From NCBI GenBank assembly GCA_032164295.1, contig JAJHTX010000005.1, forward strand, positions 1,674,001 through 1,738,000: DNA of 64,000 nt, given 5' to 3'. Below the pieces are notes generated by a model that searched no databases, was not told the origin of the DNA, and worked only from the letters and a program-made list of their open reading frames with translations. Positions 47,063 to 59,294 of the stretch are shown here, piece by piece. This DNA is from Inonotus obliquus. Taxonomy: Eukaryota > Basidiomycota > Agaricomycetes > Hymenochaetales > Hymenochaetaceae. The translations under genes were made by a program, and so were the position numbers. The number at the start of each line of letters is the position of its first letter. The first letter of the stretch is position 1.

Positions 47063-48491
47063 ATGGCTCGTCCAGAGCCCATAAATGCAACCAATGCTCA
47101 TAGCAAAGCTAGGGTATCGCTATACTTCCCTGACCCCCTCTTCATCGCAGGAGGAAATGTATCAGGTAAGATGGAATTGGAGTGCAAGGCGGAAAGGGGT
47201 TTGGGCATTGGTGATATCAAGGTCGAGTTGTTTGCGATCCAAGGTGCGTCTGCAAGGCCGCGAAGTAATAAGCGATATATAGTCTTCTGATGACGCTGCC
47301 AGAGCTGACGTCGAGAGATCACTCGGCAACGAGTGCGTTCCTTCACGTAACACGATATTTTCAAGGATCAGGGTTACCCCCTTCGAATGCTGTACATCCG
47401 CATCCATTACCAGGAGACGACAACGTCCTACCCGTTGATTATTACCTAGCACGAAAGGGAACAACGACATTCTTTTTTCAGTTTCCCCTCCCTGTGTCTT
47501 CGCCAGCAAGTATCGATTTCGGTAAAGGGCTTGCGAAGCTGAAATATGAAGTCAGAGCGAGCGTGGGTGTTTCGTGGAGGAATGACAGACAAAGAGTATT
47601 GGAGAGAAGAGAAGTTTCTGTCGTGGAGTCTCCTGGTGACGCGCAGGACGTTGAACGGATTGTCGTAGGAGAGAATGGGAAGATTTGGGCCAGGGGACGT
47701 GTTCTTAATCCGTATGTTGCTGCTGGACGGGATGCGTGTGTCGAGCTATTCATTAAGAATCACTCGACGAAACGTGTAAGCATGTCTATTTTTATCGGTC
47801 TGTGTGCATCCCATAACCATTTCATTGTTTAGACAACAAGTCTCAACATGATACGATACCCACTCGTTCGTCTGGTTTCGTTCTTCACGCAGCGAAGGAC
47901 ATTTCTTCGACCTTCGAGGCTCCTCCACCCCCTAAGCCTTCCGAAGAACCCAACAACCGAGCGTCGCCTCAGAATAGGGCTACCTCGTCGCCTGATGTGC
48001 CTACTCCGAAGGCGAGCACACCTTCTCCTCTCAAGCCAGTTCTTCGACGACTCGTAGCGGAGGTTCCGAATAGCAGAGGCTTGCCTTCGGAGAATAAGTA
48101 TGATGTCCGTTCTGCGTGCGGGGGGAAGGGAGGGAGAGTCACATCTGCTGCGGCGTTGTGGGCATCCCTTACATCTCAGCAGCAGGACCAGCAGAAGCAA
48201 GACAATCCTCCACTTCCAATCCAGAAAGCAGGGAAAGCAGCAGGAGCGTTCACACCCACTTTCAAAAGGATGCAAGACAAAACGTCTCCTTCGGATAAGC
48301 ATAAACCGCCAAGGACACCACCTCACGCTAAGAAACGACACGAAGATCCTACAAACGGAGATGGAACTGGGAATGGAATGCCGAATGTCGCCGATTTGAC
48401 TGTTCGTCGTGCAAGAATGGTCATAGCTACTTCCGTTCCTGCCGTTGTATCTTCCTCGCTCGCAATGCCTGTGTTATCGTCCACCGCTTAG
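47063..48491 (+). CDS. Arrestin-like N-terminal domain protein, truncated or chimeric
   Basis: Exon 47063-47243 joins 47303-47775 in phase and reads ARVSLYFPDPLFIAGGNVSG, KVELFAIQELTSRDHSATS and GLAKLKYEVRASVGVSWR: an arrestin-N fold as in fungal arrestin-related trafficking adaptors. The third exon depends on the acceptor. AG at 47832 continues TTSLNM but soon leaves the good frame; AG at 47840 enters a Pro/Ser-rich frame (EAPPPPKPSEEP, ENKYDVRSACGGKGGRVTSA) open to 48491, giving 434 aa. The arrestin C-terminal half is absent. I read this as a truncated gene fused to foreign 3' sequence, or a pseudogene. Partner and role are unknown. Confidence 0.55.
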
Positions 48492-48581
48492 CAAGTCGTC
48501 CACCGTCTGTATGCTGATGTACTTCTCTTGATCAACTGCTGTCCTGTACTGGTTGAGTGTCATCCTGGCCCTCAGCTCCTC

Positions 48582-49184
48582 ATGTGCGTCATGGATGGCC
48601 TTTGCCATGTGGTCCTGCTTCACTTTCTGGTATTGCCTCTTCATATGTATATTTATGGTGAGCACAAGAAAGGCCTACTGCACAAGTACCCAAACACCTT
48701 TACCGTCTACCTTTGCTATTACACAAACACGCACACTCATGGAACTCGTAATGGGACCGGTAAGGCATATTGGTGGTGCATATATTGTAGTGAGAAGGGG
48801 CGAATGACTTTTCGCAAGTTTGTTGGCCACTTGCATTCTAAGCACGGGAAAGATGAGCGGATTCCCGTAGATACAAGACTTGCTATCAAGGAGTCAGTGG
48901 ATGATCACCGTAGCTGCAACACAATCATCAATGTGAGCACCCTCAGATCTATTTTTGGGAAGGACAAGGACAAGGACAAGGACAAGGAGGAGACTCGTCT
49001 AGTGGAATGGTTACCAGGCGAGGACGTCTTGGTTGAACAGATGCAGTTAATCCACAATGCATCAGGGCTGAGAAACGAGGAGGTATTAAGAGACATTGGC
49101 GATCTCATCACAAACGAGATGATACAAGACATCGCAGAGGTCCACCACTTGTCCTTGGATCAGATGATGGAGCTCCTGGACTAG
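48582..49184 (+). CDS. Hypothetical protein with a possible C2H2-type zinc finger
   Basis: A single open frame of about 200 residues from the ATG at 48582. It contains YWWCIYCSEKGRMTFRKFVG followed by HLHSKHGK, spaced like a C-x2-C...H-x4-H finger, and a KDKDKDKDK stretch coded by a (AAGGAC)n microsatellite at 48959-48990. The C-terminal 70 residues look like ordinary acidic helical sequence (LPGEDVLVEQMQ, LDQMMELLD). I recognise no family. The first 25 residues are doubtful, and the true start may be further in. It sits among relics and may itself be decaying. Confidence 0.4.
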   Translation: MCVMDGLCHVVLLHFLVLPLHMYIYGEHKKGLLHKYPNTFTVYLCYYTNTHTHGTRNGTGKAYWWCIYCSEKGRMTFRKFVGHLHSKHGKDERIPVDTRLAIKESVDDHRSCNTIINVSTLRSIFGKDKDKDKDKEETRLVEWLPGEDVLVEQMQLIHNASGLRNEEVLRDIGDLITNEMIQDIAEVHHLSLDQMMELLD

Positions 49185-49892
49185 AGAACCCCACCGCGTT
49201 GTCGTCTTCTTGCACACCTCCAACAAATGTATTGTCGTTTCGATTACTTGCTTCACTGCTTTTTCAGATTAACTTCAACTCTATGGCATCAACTGCTTCA
49301 TCATGATACAGTGTCAAAGGCTGTTTTCACCAAACCCTACGTCGACTGCGGATCTCCTATCAACTGACTATGAATCTCCTATCAACTGACTGCAGATCTC
49401 CTATCAACTCGCTGTCACTGCCCTTACTGTTTTGTCGCTTCACTGCTCTTTCAGATCAACTCGCATTACTTCGACCCTATGACATCAACTGCTTTATTAT
49501 GTTTTACTGGCAAAGGCTCTCACCCTCAAACCCCGAACCCTTACAGCGACAGCTCTTTCAAATCAACTGTTTTGTTACCACAACCCCACAGCAATCACAA
49601 TTGCTCATTAGATTATGCATCAACTGCTTATTCCGCTCTTTCAGATCAACTGCTTTGTTATGTCGACTCAATTGTGCTCCTTAGATTATGTGGAACTCAT
49701 ATCAACTTGCATCAACTTTGACTCTATAGCATTGACTGCTTCATCATGATACAAAGGCTGTTTTCCACCCAACCCTTATATCAACTACTTACTTGTCATT
49801 CATACTCCACGCTGTACATATGTCTACCACTTTGCATAATGTTTAGATTACCGACTATACGTACAAGAAGCAATGAGAAAAAAGTTACAGTT
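49185..49892. repeat. Degenerate repeats of an ATCAACTG-containing unit
   Basis: Blocks such as cttcactgctctttcagatcaact, catcaactgcttcatcatga and aaaggctgttttcacc recur at about 49250-49330, 49435-49530 and 49715-49785, with short tatcaactgact units at 49358-49400. No coding frame is supported. Confidence 0.5.
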
Positions 49893-50534
49893 GGACATTC
49901 ACAGCCACATCGCATATATCGAAGCATTTCACATGAACTCCAGGGCTGTCCTCAAATTGCGCATTCAGTTCTTCAATACGTTTCTTGTATCTGGCACCAA
50001 TGTTATTGACTTCTGCTTTCAGACGACCGTTATACAGTGCATCGCCATGAAGCAGCTTCTTTATGAGTTTTTTTGCGTATTTGTGGTCTATCTTGAATTC
50101 GTCATTATCTTGCTACGGCTTCATATAACCTCGAGGTGCAAGCTGATCCAGATACATAACCAACACAACGAGGGCTGCGATATGTTCTTTGCTCTGCAGA
50201 TAACAATCTAAGAAAGAATCAGATGAGTGGGTGAATGACTCAGGTCTGGTGACGCGCACCTGGTAAAGCTTCGATAGCATTTAAATTATTTAACCCATCG
50301 ACAACCCTATCGAGTAACTTGAAAAACACCAATGGGGCATATTCTTTGAATAGAATATCAGGCTGCAGGCGAGAGTAGTGTTGGATAGTGATGACGTCAA
50401 GCGACTGTGAAATTAGCTCGCTGCAATAATAATGTCCCCCAAGCGTCAATGATCCTTCAATATTTAGCTGGATGTAACCATGAGAAGGGAGGATGAAGCT
50501 GTGTATGTGATAAATATGGATCTACGATCATCGC

Positions 50535-52279
50535 TGAATGTGCAAGATTGCGGCCAGTATCAGAAGGACCGGACGAGGGAGGTACAATTTAGGTGTGTTG
50601 AGAGGGCCGGTATGTAGCAGTATTAAGTCATACTGTCACAGACAGGTAGTCGAGAGAGGTAGTAGGGCCTAGCAAGATAGAGTAATACAGGGAGGCTCTA
50701 GGTGACCGCTCAAGAGGGGAAAATGGCGGGCGGCAGTTGATACCAAGACAAATCTGTCGATACTGAGTCGTTTGTTGTTCGGTATCAAGGTAGTAAGAAC
50801 GAAGCAGAGGAGGAGACAAAGTAGAGAAAGAATTCTTGATGATACTAGTCGCGAGACAAGGGATGAGTACTACAAAGACAATGTCAGCGGCTACCGGTAT
50901 CAATACCGGCAACTATGAGACGAGATGAACGAACGGGGACTTGAACAAGATGAGCAAAACTCGGATCTTCACTCTGGAAGCTCCTCTCAGATTAGCTGGT
51001 TTGCTATGGTAGAACATGCAGGCTATAAATACCATAATACCGTGGCCATTCAAGATACCAAATGAGGACTTTTTACAAGTCGAATCGTACCACAATCCAG
51101 TACAAGAAGGGGAACATAAAGTCAAAATGAATGTAAAAATATAATCAGGGGAAACATAAGATGATGAATGAATAAGAAGTTTTATCAGGGGGTAGCTAAG
51201 AATAGGGTGGGACAAGACAAGAATCCAATGAAAACTCACAACGAGTGATACCGAGGTAGGGTGGTGGTATCGACGTTGACCAGCACTAAAGTAAGGACAT
51301 GTTTCAAGCTACCGCATGGGCGCTCCTGACGATGGCCCTGTTGTCTTCTTCTCCGGAGAAGCACGTCATCCAGATTTACCTTTGTTCTGGTATCATGATC
51401 CGTGCGGCGTCAGTCTGGGCGTCTACCGAGTGATCGGACGGTGTGTGCCGATGTTGACATGTCGGTACAACCTAGACCTTGGCATTGGAGTACTCTATTG
51501 CTTGGTACCAATCAGTATGCTGGGATTGTCCCTGGGCATCGATAAGATCGCTCGTGCCCCTCGATATCTATTGGTACGCATTGCCTGGCTCGACTGGACG
51601 TTGCTTGGCTTCGCTTCCAAGTCAGATTGATGGTCTCCTCTGAGATCGAAGCAGTGTATGGCAGATCTGATTCATTTCCCAACCTTCCTCTCGGCATAGA
51701 TCTTCGAGGGCACAGTATCGACCTAGCACACGTCACAAACTTTGGTACCGGAGTGGGCCACCGGTATCGTTGATATCGATGCATGGTGGTTCAGAAGGGC
51801 AGACCGTTAGACTTGGAGCTTCGACAATGATCCAACTCTTTGCAGCAATGTATGGCAGACCAATTGTAGTTTGTGACCTTTCTCCCGGTATAGGCTGTCG
51901 AGAGTGTAGTATCGACTAAACGTGGACTATTAAACGTCGGTATCAGGATGGGTGGACGGTATGGTATTGGTATCATCGGTATCGAAGCCTGGTGGTTTGG
52001 TATTGGTGATGGAAGATGGGCGTAAGAATTGGTGATTTGGTATTGGCACAGAAGTCTGGCTAAAAGCATGCAGGACCAGTTCTCAATTGATCTTAGCCTT
52101 ATTGAATCACAGAAGCCTCATACTTCGTCCGAACTGCAGACATAGATAGGATGGCAGAAGTACTGTGGTCCGAAGAGAAGTAAGAAGCAGTAGAATCGCA
52201 GAAGTATTGTTAATTGGAAGAAGCGGTAGAATCGCAGAGTTAAGCTCATATCAATCGTAGCCTCCGGTATTACCCTTTA
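50535..52279 (+). mobile_element. Type 1 element, copy 4 (1745 bp)
   Basis: Starts TGAATGTGCAAG and ends GGTATTACCCTTTA; flanks TCGC (50531-50534) and TTGC (52280-52283) differ by one C-to-T change. It is inserted, in opposite orientation, within coding sequence of the JmjC-like relic: the frame RTVRVPVA runs into it from the right and resumes as MIVDPYLSH on the left. Confidence 0.9.
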
Positions 52280-54309
52280 TTGCGACAGGGACACGCACAG
52301 TTCGCAGCCCTGCTCGACTTGCAACACTGCCCATTTGACCCCCCAAATTCTTTTCGTACCCGTCGCCACGTCGATTGAGCCTCGGTGGACCCTCGGGTAT
52401 ACAGACAATCGTCGAGCCTATCAACGGAGTCAAGCAAGTCCCTAGACCAGAAGGACCGTAATGATAATCTATGATTGTCAATGGACCTGCAACATGGACC
52501 CATTTTGTACCGAGGATAGAATGACCGTCATGTGTGTGCCACATACTGGAATCTGCCCTCTCAGAGTACAGCATGCTAGACAAGTCATCCAAATCCCTGG
52601 GAGCACTGAGCAGCATGTATAATTACATTACTGGAAATACTTACTGAACGTTGAGAGAAACGGCACCATTGACTATCGGTATGTATCCACAATACAATGT
52701 GCGATCAGTCATCGTCTCAAGGTCATTTATCACCTCTGTGACAGAGGCCCTCAAATAATGCATCTGTGGATTATTGATATCCACGGCACAATCTTTTTTC
52801 CTCTGAGCGTCAATTGAAGTAATCTATATCAGCTTCTCACCTTTAACAAGACACTTATCGTGCATGTTGATAAGCGAACTCAAGCCGGCTGACTGCCAAT
52901 CTTTAATATGGAGCCTGTCAGAATTCGTAGCTTCATGTCGAACCATGAGGATCGGTTGCTGTGTGGCCTTCTTTCGGCAAACATTATAACCCAGGCTATC
53001 CCAAGTAGGCCCAGCATTGATATATATGAGATCCAATGGGTTTGACTGATTCCCTAGTATCATCTGTGATACCTTTTCTAAAATTCAGCTGCATGAAAGA
53101 GTGACATGTGATAGAATGTGATCTCACACTTGTACCTGCTTCCCATTCTTGTATGCTCTCTACGGTGTTGACAAACACAGACCTCACTACAGTCGAACCT
53201 GTGGATAAGCATAACCTGTGTGTAAGCATAGAAAATTTTGCCCACCGAGTCGGTAGACAGTAAAATCAGGGTCTAATAAGCATAATTCCATATAAGCATA
53301 TAGCATAACGTTTTTGGGGAAGTCCTAATGAAATAATGCTTACCGGGAGGTAATCAGATGATCTTTTGTTGCCTAATTTAGAGAAAGTGTGACTAATTTT
53401 GATCCGGGACAAATTTTTAAAGGCAACTAAGGGTTAAGAAAGCATTTTTTCTTATCCCAATTCGGCATATAGTACTCCAAAAACTGATGTGTGAAAGAAA
53501 ATGTAATTGTAAGTCACATGTCGACAATTTATGTTGCTTAACTTTCCATATTTAGAAAGATTAGGTATTATGTAATGACATTGTCGTGCTGGGATGGTAT
53601 TGGCTGTTGAATAACCAAGTACACTCCCACTGAGTCAACCGGTCTAATTATCTAGGCAGGTAGTCTTCCCAGTTGTTCGTTGAAGCTATAGGCAACTTGT
53701 TGTAGTTGGAGGGTTGAGGGACTCGAGTTCGAGTAGAGATGTAGAGTGAGTGAGAGATGAGTCTTTATCCAATTCTCTTGAAAGCGAGTGATAGGTCACA
53801 GTGGGTGAGGAGCAATTAAATTGTCCACACCGAGGTAGGCAATGACAAACTATGCAAAATAGATGTCAATGTCTAGAGGGACACACACATTCGAAGTCTC
53901 GAGTTATCAGATATTGACTTTGAGAGGGGTTTATCACCAATGTCCAATTGGAACAGAGGCAATTTAATACCTTTGACTAGTACCAAACTAGTCCTTAAGC
54001 AATGCAGTTACCCAGTCTTGAGCTGTGGTCAACTGTATGCGACGAAACCTTGACTTGACTTGACTTGCAAATAGTGTGACAAGGGGTCACAGAATGATGT
54101 GAGCTTGTCTTGTTCTGAGGAGAACTTGTACTGAGTTAGTTCTATGGGGAGTTAATTCTATATTCCTCTGGGGGGCTACATGCTGGTCCTTAAATACTAA
54201 TTCCAAGACCAATTTACATAATCCACAGCATAAGCTAAAAATAGATCTGCATCAACCACATCATCAAAATTTGATGTCTCCTTCCAAAGCTATGCATCAA
54301 ATACTCCAA

Positions 54310-54530
54310 ATCAAGTGATATGTATCAATGCATCAATGAGTTATTTGATGAATGATGCGCATCAATGAATTACTTGATGAATGATGTGCATCAATGCATG
54401 ACTTGATCAATGCTGTGCATCAATGAATTACTTGATAGATGCTGTGCATCAATGAGTTATTTGATGAATGATGCGCATCAATGAGTTACTTGATGAATGA
54501 TGTGCCATCAATGAATCAATTGATGAGTCC
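54310..54530. repeat. Tandem repeat, about 30-bp unit
   Basis: About seven degenerate copies of gatgaatgatgtgcatcaat followed by gaattactt, inside the pogo-type element. Confidence 0.75.
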
Positions 54531-54559
54531 AGAATATGGTTTAAGGTGATGACCTGATC

Positions 54560-54735
54560 GATGATCTAATCGATGACTTGATAAATGACCTAATGGATGA
54601 TATAATCGATGACCTAATGGATGATATAATCGATGACCTAGTGGATGAGATAATCGATGACCTGATGGATGATATAATCGATTACTTGATGGATAATATA
54701 ATCAATGACCTGATGAATGATATAATCAATTACCC
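54560..54735. repeat. Tandem repeat, 24-bp unit
   Basis: Six to seven copies of gatgacctaatggatgatat followed by aatc. As the unit is a multiple of three it creates a meaningless Asp/Ile-rich frame, which I do not call a gene. Confidence 0.8.
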
Positions 54736-55902
54736 AATTTGGGCTTATTTGGTTTTTGGTATCTAGACTGTGGTCTTTGGTTTTTCCAGAGCGATGGATC
54801 GGATGGCTTCTCAGATAAGACCAAATGAATGGTGCAACCGGTGGTTCTTGAACCTTCATTTCTGCTTCTAGAGCGTGACCATATAAAGAATGGTTTGTTT
54901 ATCTATCGCCGCTCGAGTTCCTTTTCTGCAATTCTTTGTTCTAATGCCACCTTCACGACTTCATGCACGACTTCACCATCTGCTCTGCCACGCTTCTGAA
55001 CTTCTCAGGCTGGCTTTTGTGTATCGTCGCGCTTCCTCTAACCCGATTCAGTGAGTTACTTTCTCGACACTTTTGCGATCTTTATGCTTAATAGCACGAA
55101 GAGTATTTGTGGAGACGACTATAATGATCGAGGAGGAGTGGGTCGAGTGGGTACCGGTGCTTGTTACTAGACGAGTTGTGCTCAATGCTTGATAGTAAGC
55201 TTGGCACTTTCCATCGGCTTTCGATTTACTAACTTGTGTGCAGAATTACGAGTTACTGCGACGTCCGATATTTCTTGTTTATCCTTTCTGATGTCCTGCT
55301 ATGTTCTTGCTTCCGATAGTGTAAAGCGTGCCAATATTACGATTGTTTATGTCCAGGCAATATCCTGGCCTGACAACGTGTACTAGCATAACCTGTAGTT
55401 AAGCATAGCCGAACCTGTCCACCGAGGGCTATGCTTATCCACAGGTTCGACTGTATAATTCTGTCATCATCATCGTATTCCAAATAAAATTTGTATAATT
55501 CAGGGCACCATGTCTTGGTACTCGTGATCTGAAAGATGAATTTTTTTATCATTAAAGAACAGTTATACCAATGGCATTGCCTAACTGATGCGATCAGGTC
55601 TGAGATGCAAGGCAACTTCTTGTCTGAATGTTCACCGAAAATGTTTCGTTCGATACGATCATCCGGGGTATTGCTTGTCAGTCTAATTTGTTTTGGTGTC
55701 TAACACTATTCATCATGGACATACAGGAATACAAAAAAAGTGTACTTACTCTCTCACGTGTGATATCATTGTGACACTCGACTATAGCTGATTCTTCCTT
55801 GTCTTGGTCCCTGTTACACATCTCCTCGTGTTCGCCTTCATCATTATACTTATCAACTCTGTAATGAACGCCTGTCTGTTGTATGACTGATTCAGCTTGC
55901 AT

Positions 55903-56539
55903 GATTCTAGAGGTGATGTATCATCTGGGAGTCTGGTCTGGGGCAGGTTTCACAGATGAATCTATTATACCAGCAAGAAGATCCTGTGTGCAAGTGAAAA
56001 GGCCTCGATTTAGTATAGGGGCCTCCTCGCAGAGGCTTTCAGCATTGTTCTGTCCTTCTATCTGTGAGCAAACTTGACTCCACTCCTCAGCAAGCATTGG
56101 AACATGCGTATCAAATGCATCACATCCATGTTACGATGTCTTTTCTATTTTCCTTATACGGCCTTTCTTTCATTTTCGTCAATGCATATTTACACTCCTT
56201 TAACCACATTCCTTACTTAATACATACAGGCTCAGCTAATTACAATCTATAACAACTTTATCCTGCCATTTCCCTCTTATTCCTTTCCTATTTTATTATT
56301 ACTCATTCTTGCTGACTTATTATTCTTCTTTCCGTTTAACCCGATGACACTTACTCATCATTACTCATTCTTGCTGACTCGTTGGGCCCCGTTGTTTATT
56401 TATTCATATTTACTTGCTGCTAGACAGCACCTATTCAGAGTAGAACTTACCCACAACCAAAGTGTATATAAGGCTGGATCAGAGAGTTAGGGATTCCCCA
56501 CTCTCTTGTTCTAGTACTATCACCTACGTTGCAGGTAAG
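55903..56539. other. Intergenic with TATA-containing, possibly LTR-derived segment
   Basis: No gene seen. A repeated ttactcattcttgctgact phrase occurs at about 56300-56320 and 56361-56381. A gtgtatataagg TATA-like box is at 56461-56472, with a CT-rich stretch after it. These resemble retroelement promoter remnants, without proof. Confidence 0.35.
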
Positions 56540-59170
56540 TTGCTTTCCCTCCTATATATTAGATAGACATGTACTATCACCTACGTCACAGACTACGGTC
56601 TCTTGTGATTTAGTGGCAGCTCGCTTTCTTGCCCATCGACGTCTCCGACTGTGCAAAGCGTAACAATCCATCCATGGCCATACTCCTCACAAGCCAAAAA
56701 AGTCTGCTTTCCATGTAGATGCATTCTGTGATATAGCAGCAGCTATCCACTGCCAATGACTGGTGTAAAAGGTTAAAAAAATAGTGAACAAAAACGTTAT
56801 TCAACATGCTAAAGGGTAATACTGGAGGCTATGATCGATATGGGCTTAATTCTGCAATTCTACCGCTTCTTCCAATTAACAATACTTCTGCAATTCTACC
56901 GCTCTTACTTCTCTTCGGACCATGGTACTTCTGCCATCCTATCTACGCCTGCGGTTCAGACGAAGTACGAGGCTTCTGCGATTTAACAAGGCTAAGATCA
57001 ATTGAGAACTGGTCCTGCATGCGTTTAGCCAGACTTCTGCGCCAATACCAAATCACCAATTCTTACGCCCATCTTCTATCACAGTACCGAACCTCCAGGC
57101 TTCGATACCGATGATACCAATACCATACCGTCCACCCATCCTGATACCGATGTTTAATAGTCCACGTTTAGTCGATACTACGCCCTCAACGGCCCATACT
57201 GAGGGAAAGGCTCACAAGCTACGATCGGTCTGTCATACGTTGCTGCAAAGAGTTGGATCATTGTTGAAGCTCCAAGTCCGACAGTCTGCCCTTCCGAACC
57301 GCCATGCATCGATACCAACGATACCGGTGTTGATACCAATGGCCCACTCTGGTACCGAAGTTCATGACGTGTGCTAGGTCGAGACCATACCCTCGGAGAT
57401 CTACATTGAGAGAAAGGTTGGGAAATGAATCAGGTCTGCTGTACGCTGTTTCGATCTCAGAGGAGACCATCAATCCAACTCGGAAACGATGCCAAGCAAT
57501 GCCCAGTCAAGTCGGGCAATGCGTACTGATCGATATCGAGGGGCACGAGCAATCTCATTGATGCCAGGGACGATCCCAGCGTACTGATTGGCACTGAGCG
57601 ATAGAGTACTCCAATGCCAAGGTTAGGTTGTACCAACATGTCAACATCAGAGCACGCCGTCCGAATGCTTGGAAGACACCCAGACTGACGCTGCATGGAT
57701 CATGGTACTGGAACAAAGGTAAATCTGGATGACGCGCTTCTCCGGAGAAGAAGACAACAGGGCCATCGTCAGGAGCACCCATGTGGTAGCTTGAAACACA
57801 TCCTTACTTTAGCGCTGGTCGATGTTGGTACCACCACCCTACCTCGGTATCGATCATCGTGAGTTTTCATTGGATTCTTGTCTTGACCCACCCTATTCTT
57901 AGCTACCCCCTGTTAAAACTTCTTATTCATTCGTCATCTTATGTTTCCCCTGATTATATTTTTACATTCATTTCACTTTATGTTCCCCTTCTTGTACCGG
58001 ATTGCGGTATGATTCGACTTGTAAAAGTCCTCATTTGGTATCTTGAATGGCTACGGTATCATGGTATTTATAGCCTACATGTTCTACCGTAGCAGACCAG
58101 CTAATCTGAGAGGAGCTTCCAGAGTGAAGATCCGGGTTTTGCTCATCTTGTTCAAGTCCCTGTTTGTTCGTCTTGTCTCGTAGTCACCGGCATTGATACT
58201 GGTAGTTGTCAATATCATCTTCGTCGTCCTCGCCCCTCGTCTCACAACTAGTCCCATCAGAAACTCACCCTCTACTCGTCTTCTCTACTGCTTCGTTCTC
58301 ACTATCGCAATACCAAACGACGAACACCTCGGTATCAACAAATTTGTCTCGGTATCAACCGCCTCCTAATATTTTGTCTCTTGAGCGGTCACCTAGAGCC
58401 CCCCAGTACTCATCAATCCAGCCAGGCCCTACTATCTCTCTCGACGACCTGTCTGTGACTGTATGACTTAGTACCGCCACATACTAGCCCTCCCAACGCA
58501 CCTAAACCGTACCCCCCTTGTCCGGTACTTCTGATACTGGCCGCGTTCTCGCACATTCAATGCACTTGGACAATACTTGGCAAAGGAATCCTTTAATCTG
58601 AGTTGTTGAGACTCAAGCGTCGTCCAGCCAGGAGAGAAAAAGGAGTAAAAGTCACCGCAAAATAAATAGACTTGAGCAAATCGTAATCCTTGTAGGTCTT
58701 GATAAGTTCTCTAGTCCTGACATCGTCTGCATCAATAGCATGTCTTTAGATGCATTCCAGTTAGATAGTCATTTAGACAAAGGAACATACACACAATAAG
58801 CGATTAACAACAGAGTCATGAGAAGACAACATCAGCTGTTAAAAAGGGACAATTAATCAATACCGAGTTTGGGTTAATCTGTATGACATACAAGGGAGAG
58901 CGTGATAAAACTGAGGCTGGCCATATAAAAGTTGTACTTGATGATAGAAAGCAAGGCATCCCTTTTCGAGCGAACTGCACATGTTACCAGAGAGATGATC
59001 GGGATGCATTGGGTTGTGTCTTCTGCGGCCTGTGACTGAGTACCAATGAAAAGTTCAGTTTTGATACAGGACACAAAATTGTTCATGACAGATATCCAGT
59101 CCACAGTAGCGAGATTGAGTTCCTTTGTGTGTTTTGGTACCTCAAGACCAGAATGTTAGGAATCTGCTCT
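56540..59170 (-). pseudogene. Unrecognised coding relic split by a type 1 element
   Basis: Minus-strand coding-like pieces flank the element at 56810-58559. Right of it: GLEVPKHTKELNLATVDWIS and CAVRSKRDALLSIIK (about 59140-58940), and HAIDADDVRTRELIKTY through FTPFSPGWTTLESQ (58745-58563). Left of it: ISQNASTWKADFFGL, a TGA, then GVWPWMDCYALHSRRRRWAR (about 56750-56600). The TGA lies where CGA would fit. I know no matching family; frame, composition and splice-like borders suggest a former gene. Confidence 0.45.
56810..58559 (-). mobile_element. Type 1 element, copy 5 (1750 bp)
   Basis: Reverse orientation: TAAAGGGTAATACTGG at 56810 to CTCGCACATTCA at 58559. Flanks ATGC (56806-56809) and ATGC (58560-58563) are an exact 4-bp duplication. 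Uninterrupted, it shows the intact AGCGCTGGTCGATG site used by type 2 in copy 2. Confidence 0.9.
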
Positions 59171-59294
59171 CGTAAGCATTATTTGATTCCTTCTTTTTCC
59201 TTTTTTGTCATCCCTTCCTTTTATCTTCCGACGTCGTGACTCGAACCCATGACCTCTCACTCCTTTCTTTCTCATTAGATAATGACTGAACCGC

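Larger units (their letters stand above)
53190..55453. mobile_element. Pogo/Tc1-mariner-type element without transposase, 2264 bp
   Basis: Terminal inverted repeats CAGTCGAACCTGTGGATAAG (continuing CATA) at 53190-53213 and 55430-55453, each followed or preceded by TA (53188-53189 and 55454-55455). The CAGTCGAACC start is typical of pogo-like elements. The interior has no transposase frame but holds tandem repeats. It is inserted at a TA inside an exon of the JmjC-like relic. Confidence 0.85.
49893..55902 (-). pseudogene. JmjC-like (cupin-fold) gene relic, broken by two transposable elements
   Basis: Removing the elements at 53190-55453 and 50535-52279 reconnects coding sequence on the minus strand. 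Pieces: 55902-55750 (MQAESVIQQTGVHYRV...), about 55680-55456 (KLPCISDLIASVRQCHW, LYKFYLEYDDDDRI), 53187-53137 (VRSVFVNTVESIQEWEA), 53078-52842 (NPLDLIYINAGPTWDSLGY), about 52793-52650, 52626-52280 (SILGTKWVHVAGPLTIIDYH, GTCLTPLIGSTIVC), and 50530-49893 (GSLTLGGHYYCSELI, then an in-frame TAG at 50116-50114). The layout resembles fungal JmjC-like 2OG-oxygenase proteins, but no clear H-x-D iron motif is visible, so the family call is tentative. Phase breaks at two splices show further decay. Confidence 0.6.

Noticed and set aside
47833..48057. Frame continuing TTSLNM after the arrestin domain
   Set aside because: After the first residues it becomes basic and Leu/Arg-rich, typical of an out-of-frame reading, and stops soon; the other frame has better composition.
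48474..48665. Minus-strand frame with plausible composition overlapping the end of the arrestin-like gene and the zinc-finger-like frame
   Set aside because: No ATG-based context, splice partners or motif; it overlaps two better supported plus-strand frames. It could be a relic, but I cannot support it.
54310..54735. Regularly spaced repeats considered as a CRISPR-like array
   Set aside because: The units are contiguous and degenerate with no unique spacers, and the genome is eukaryotic.
54578..54766. Asp/Ile-rich frame
   Set aside because: Produced by a 24-bp tandem repeat whose length is a multiple of three.
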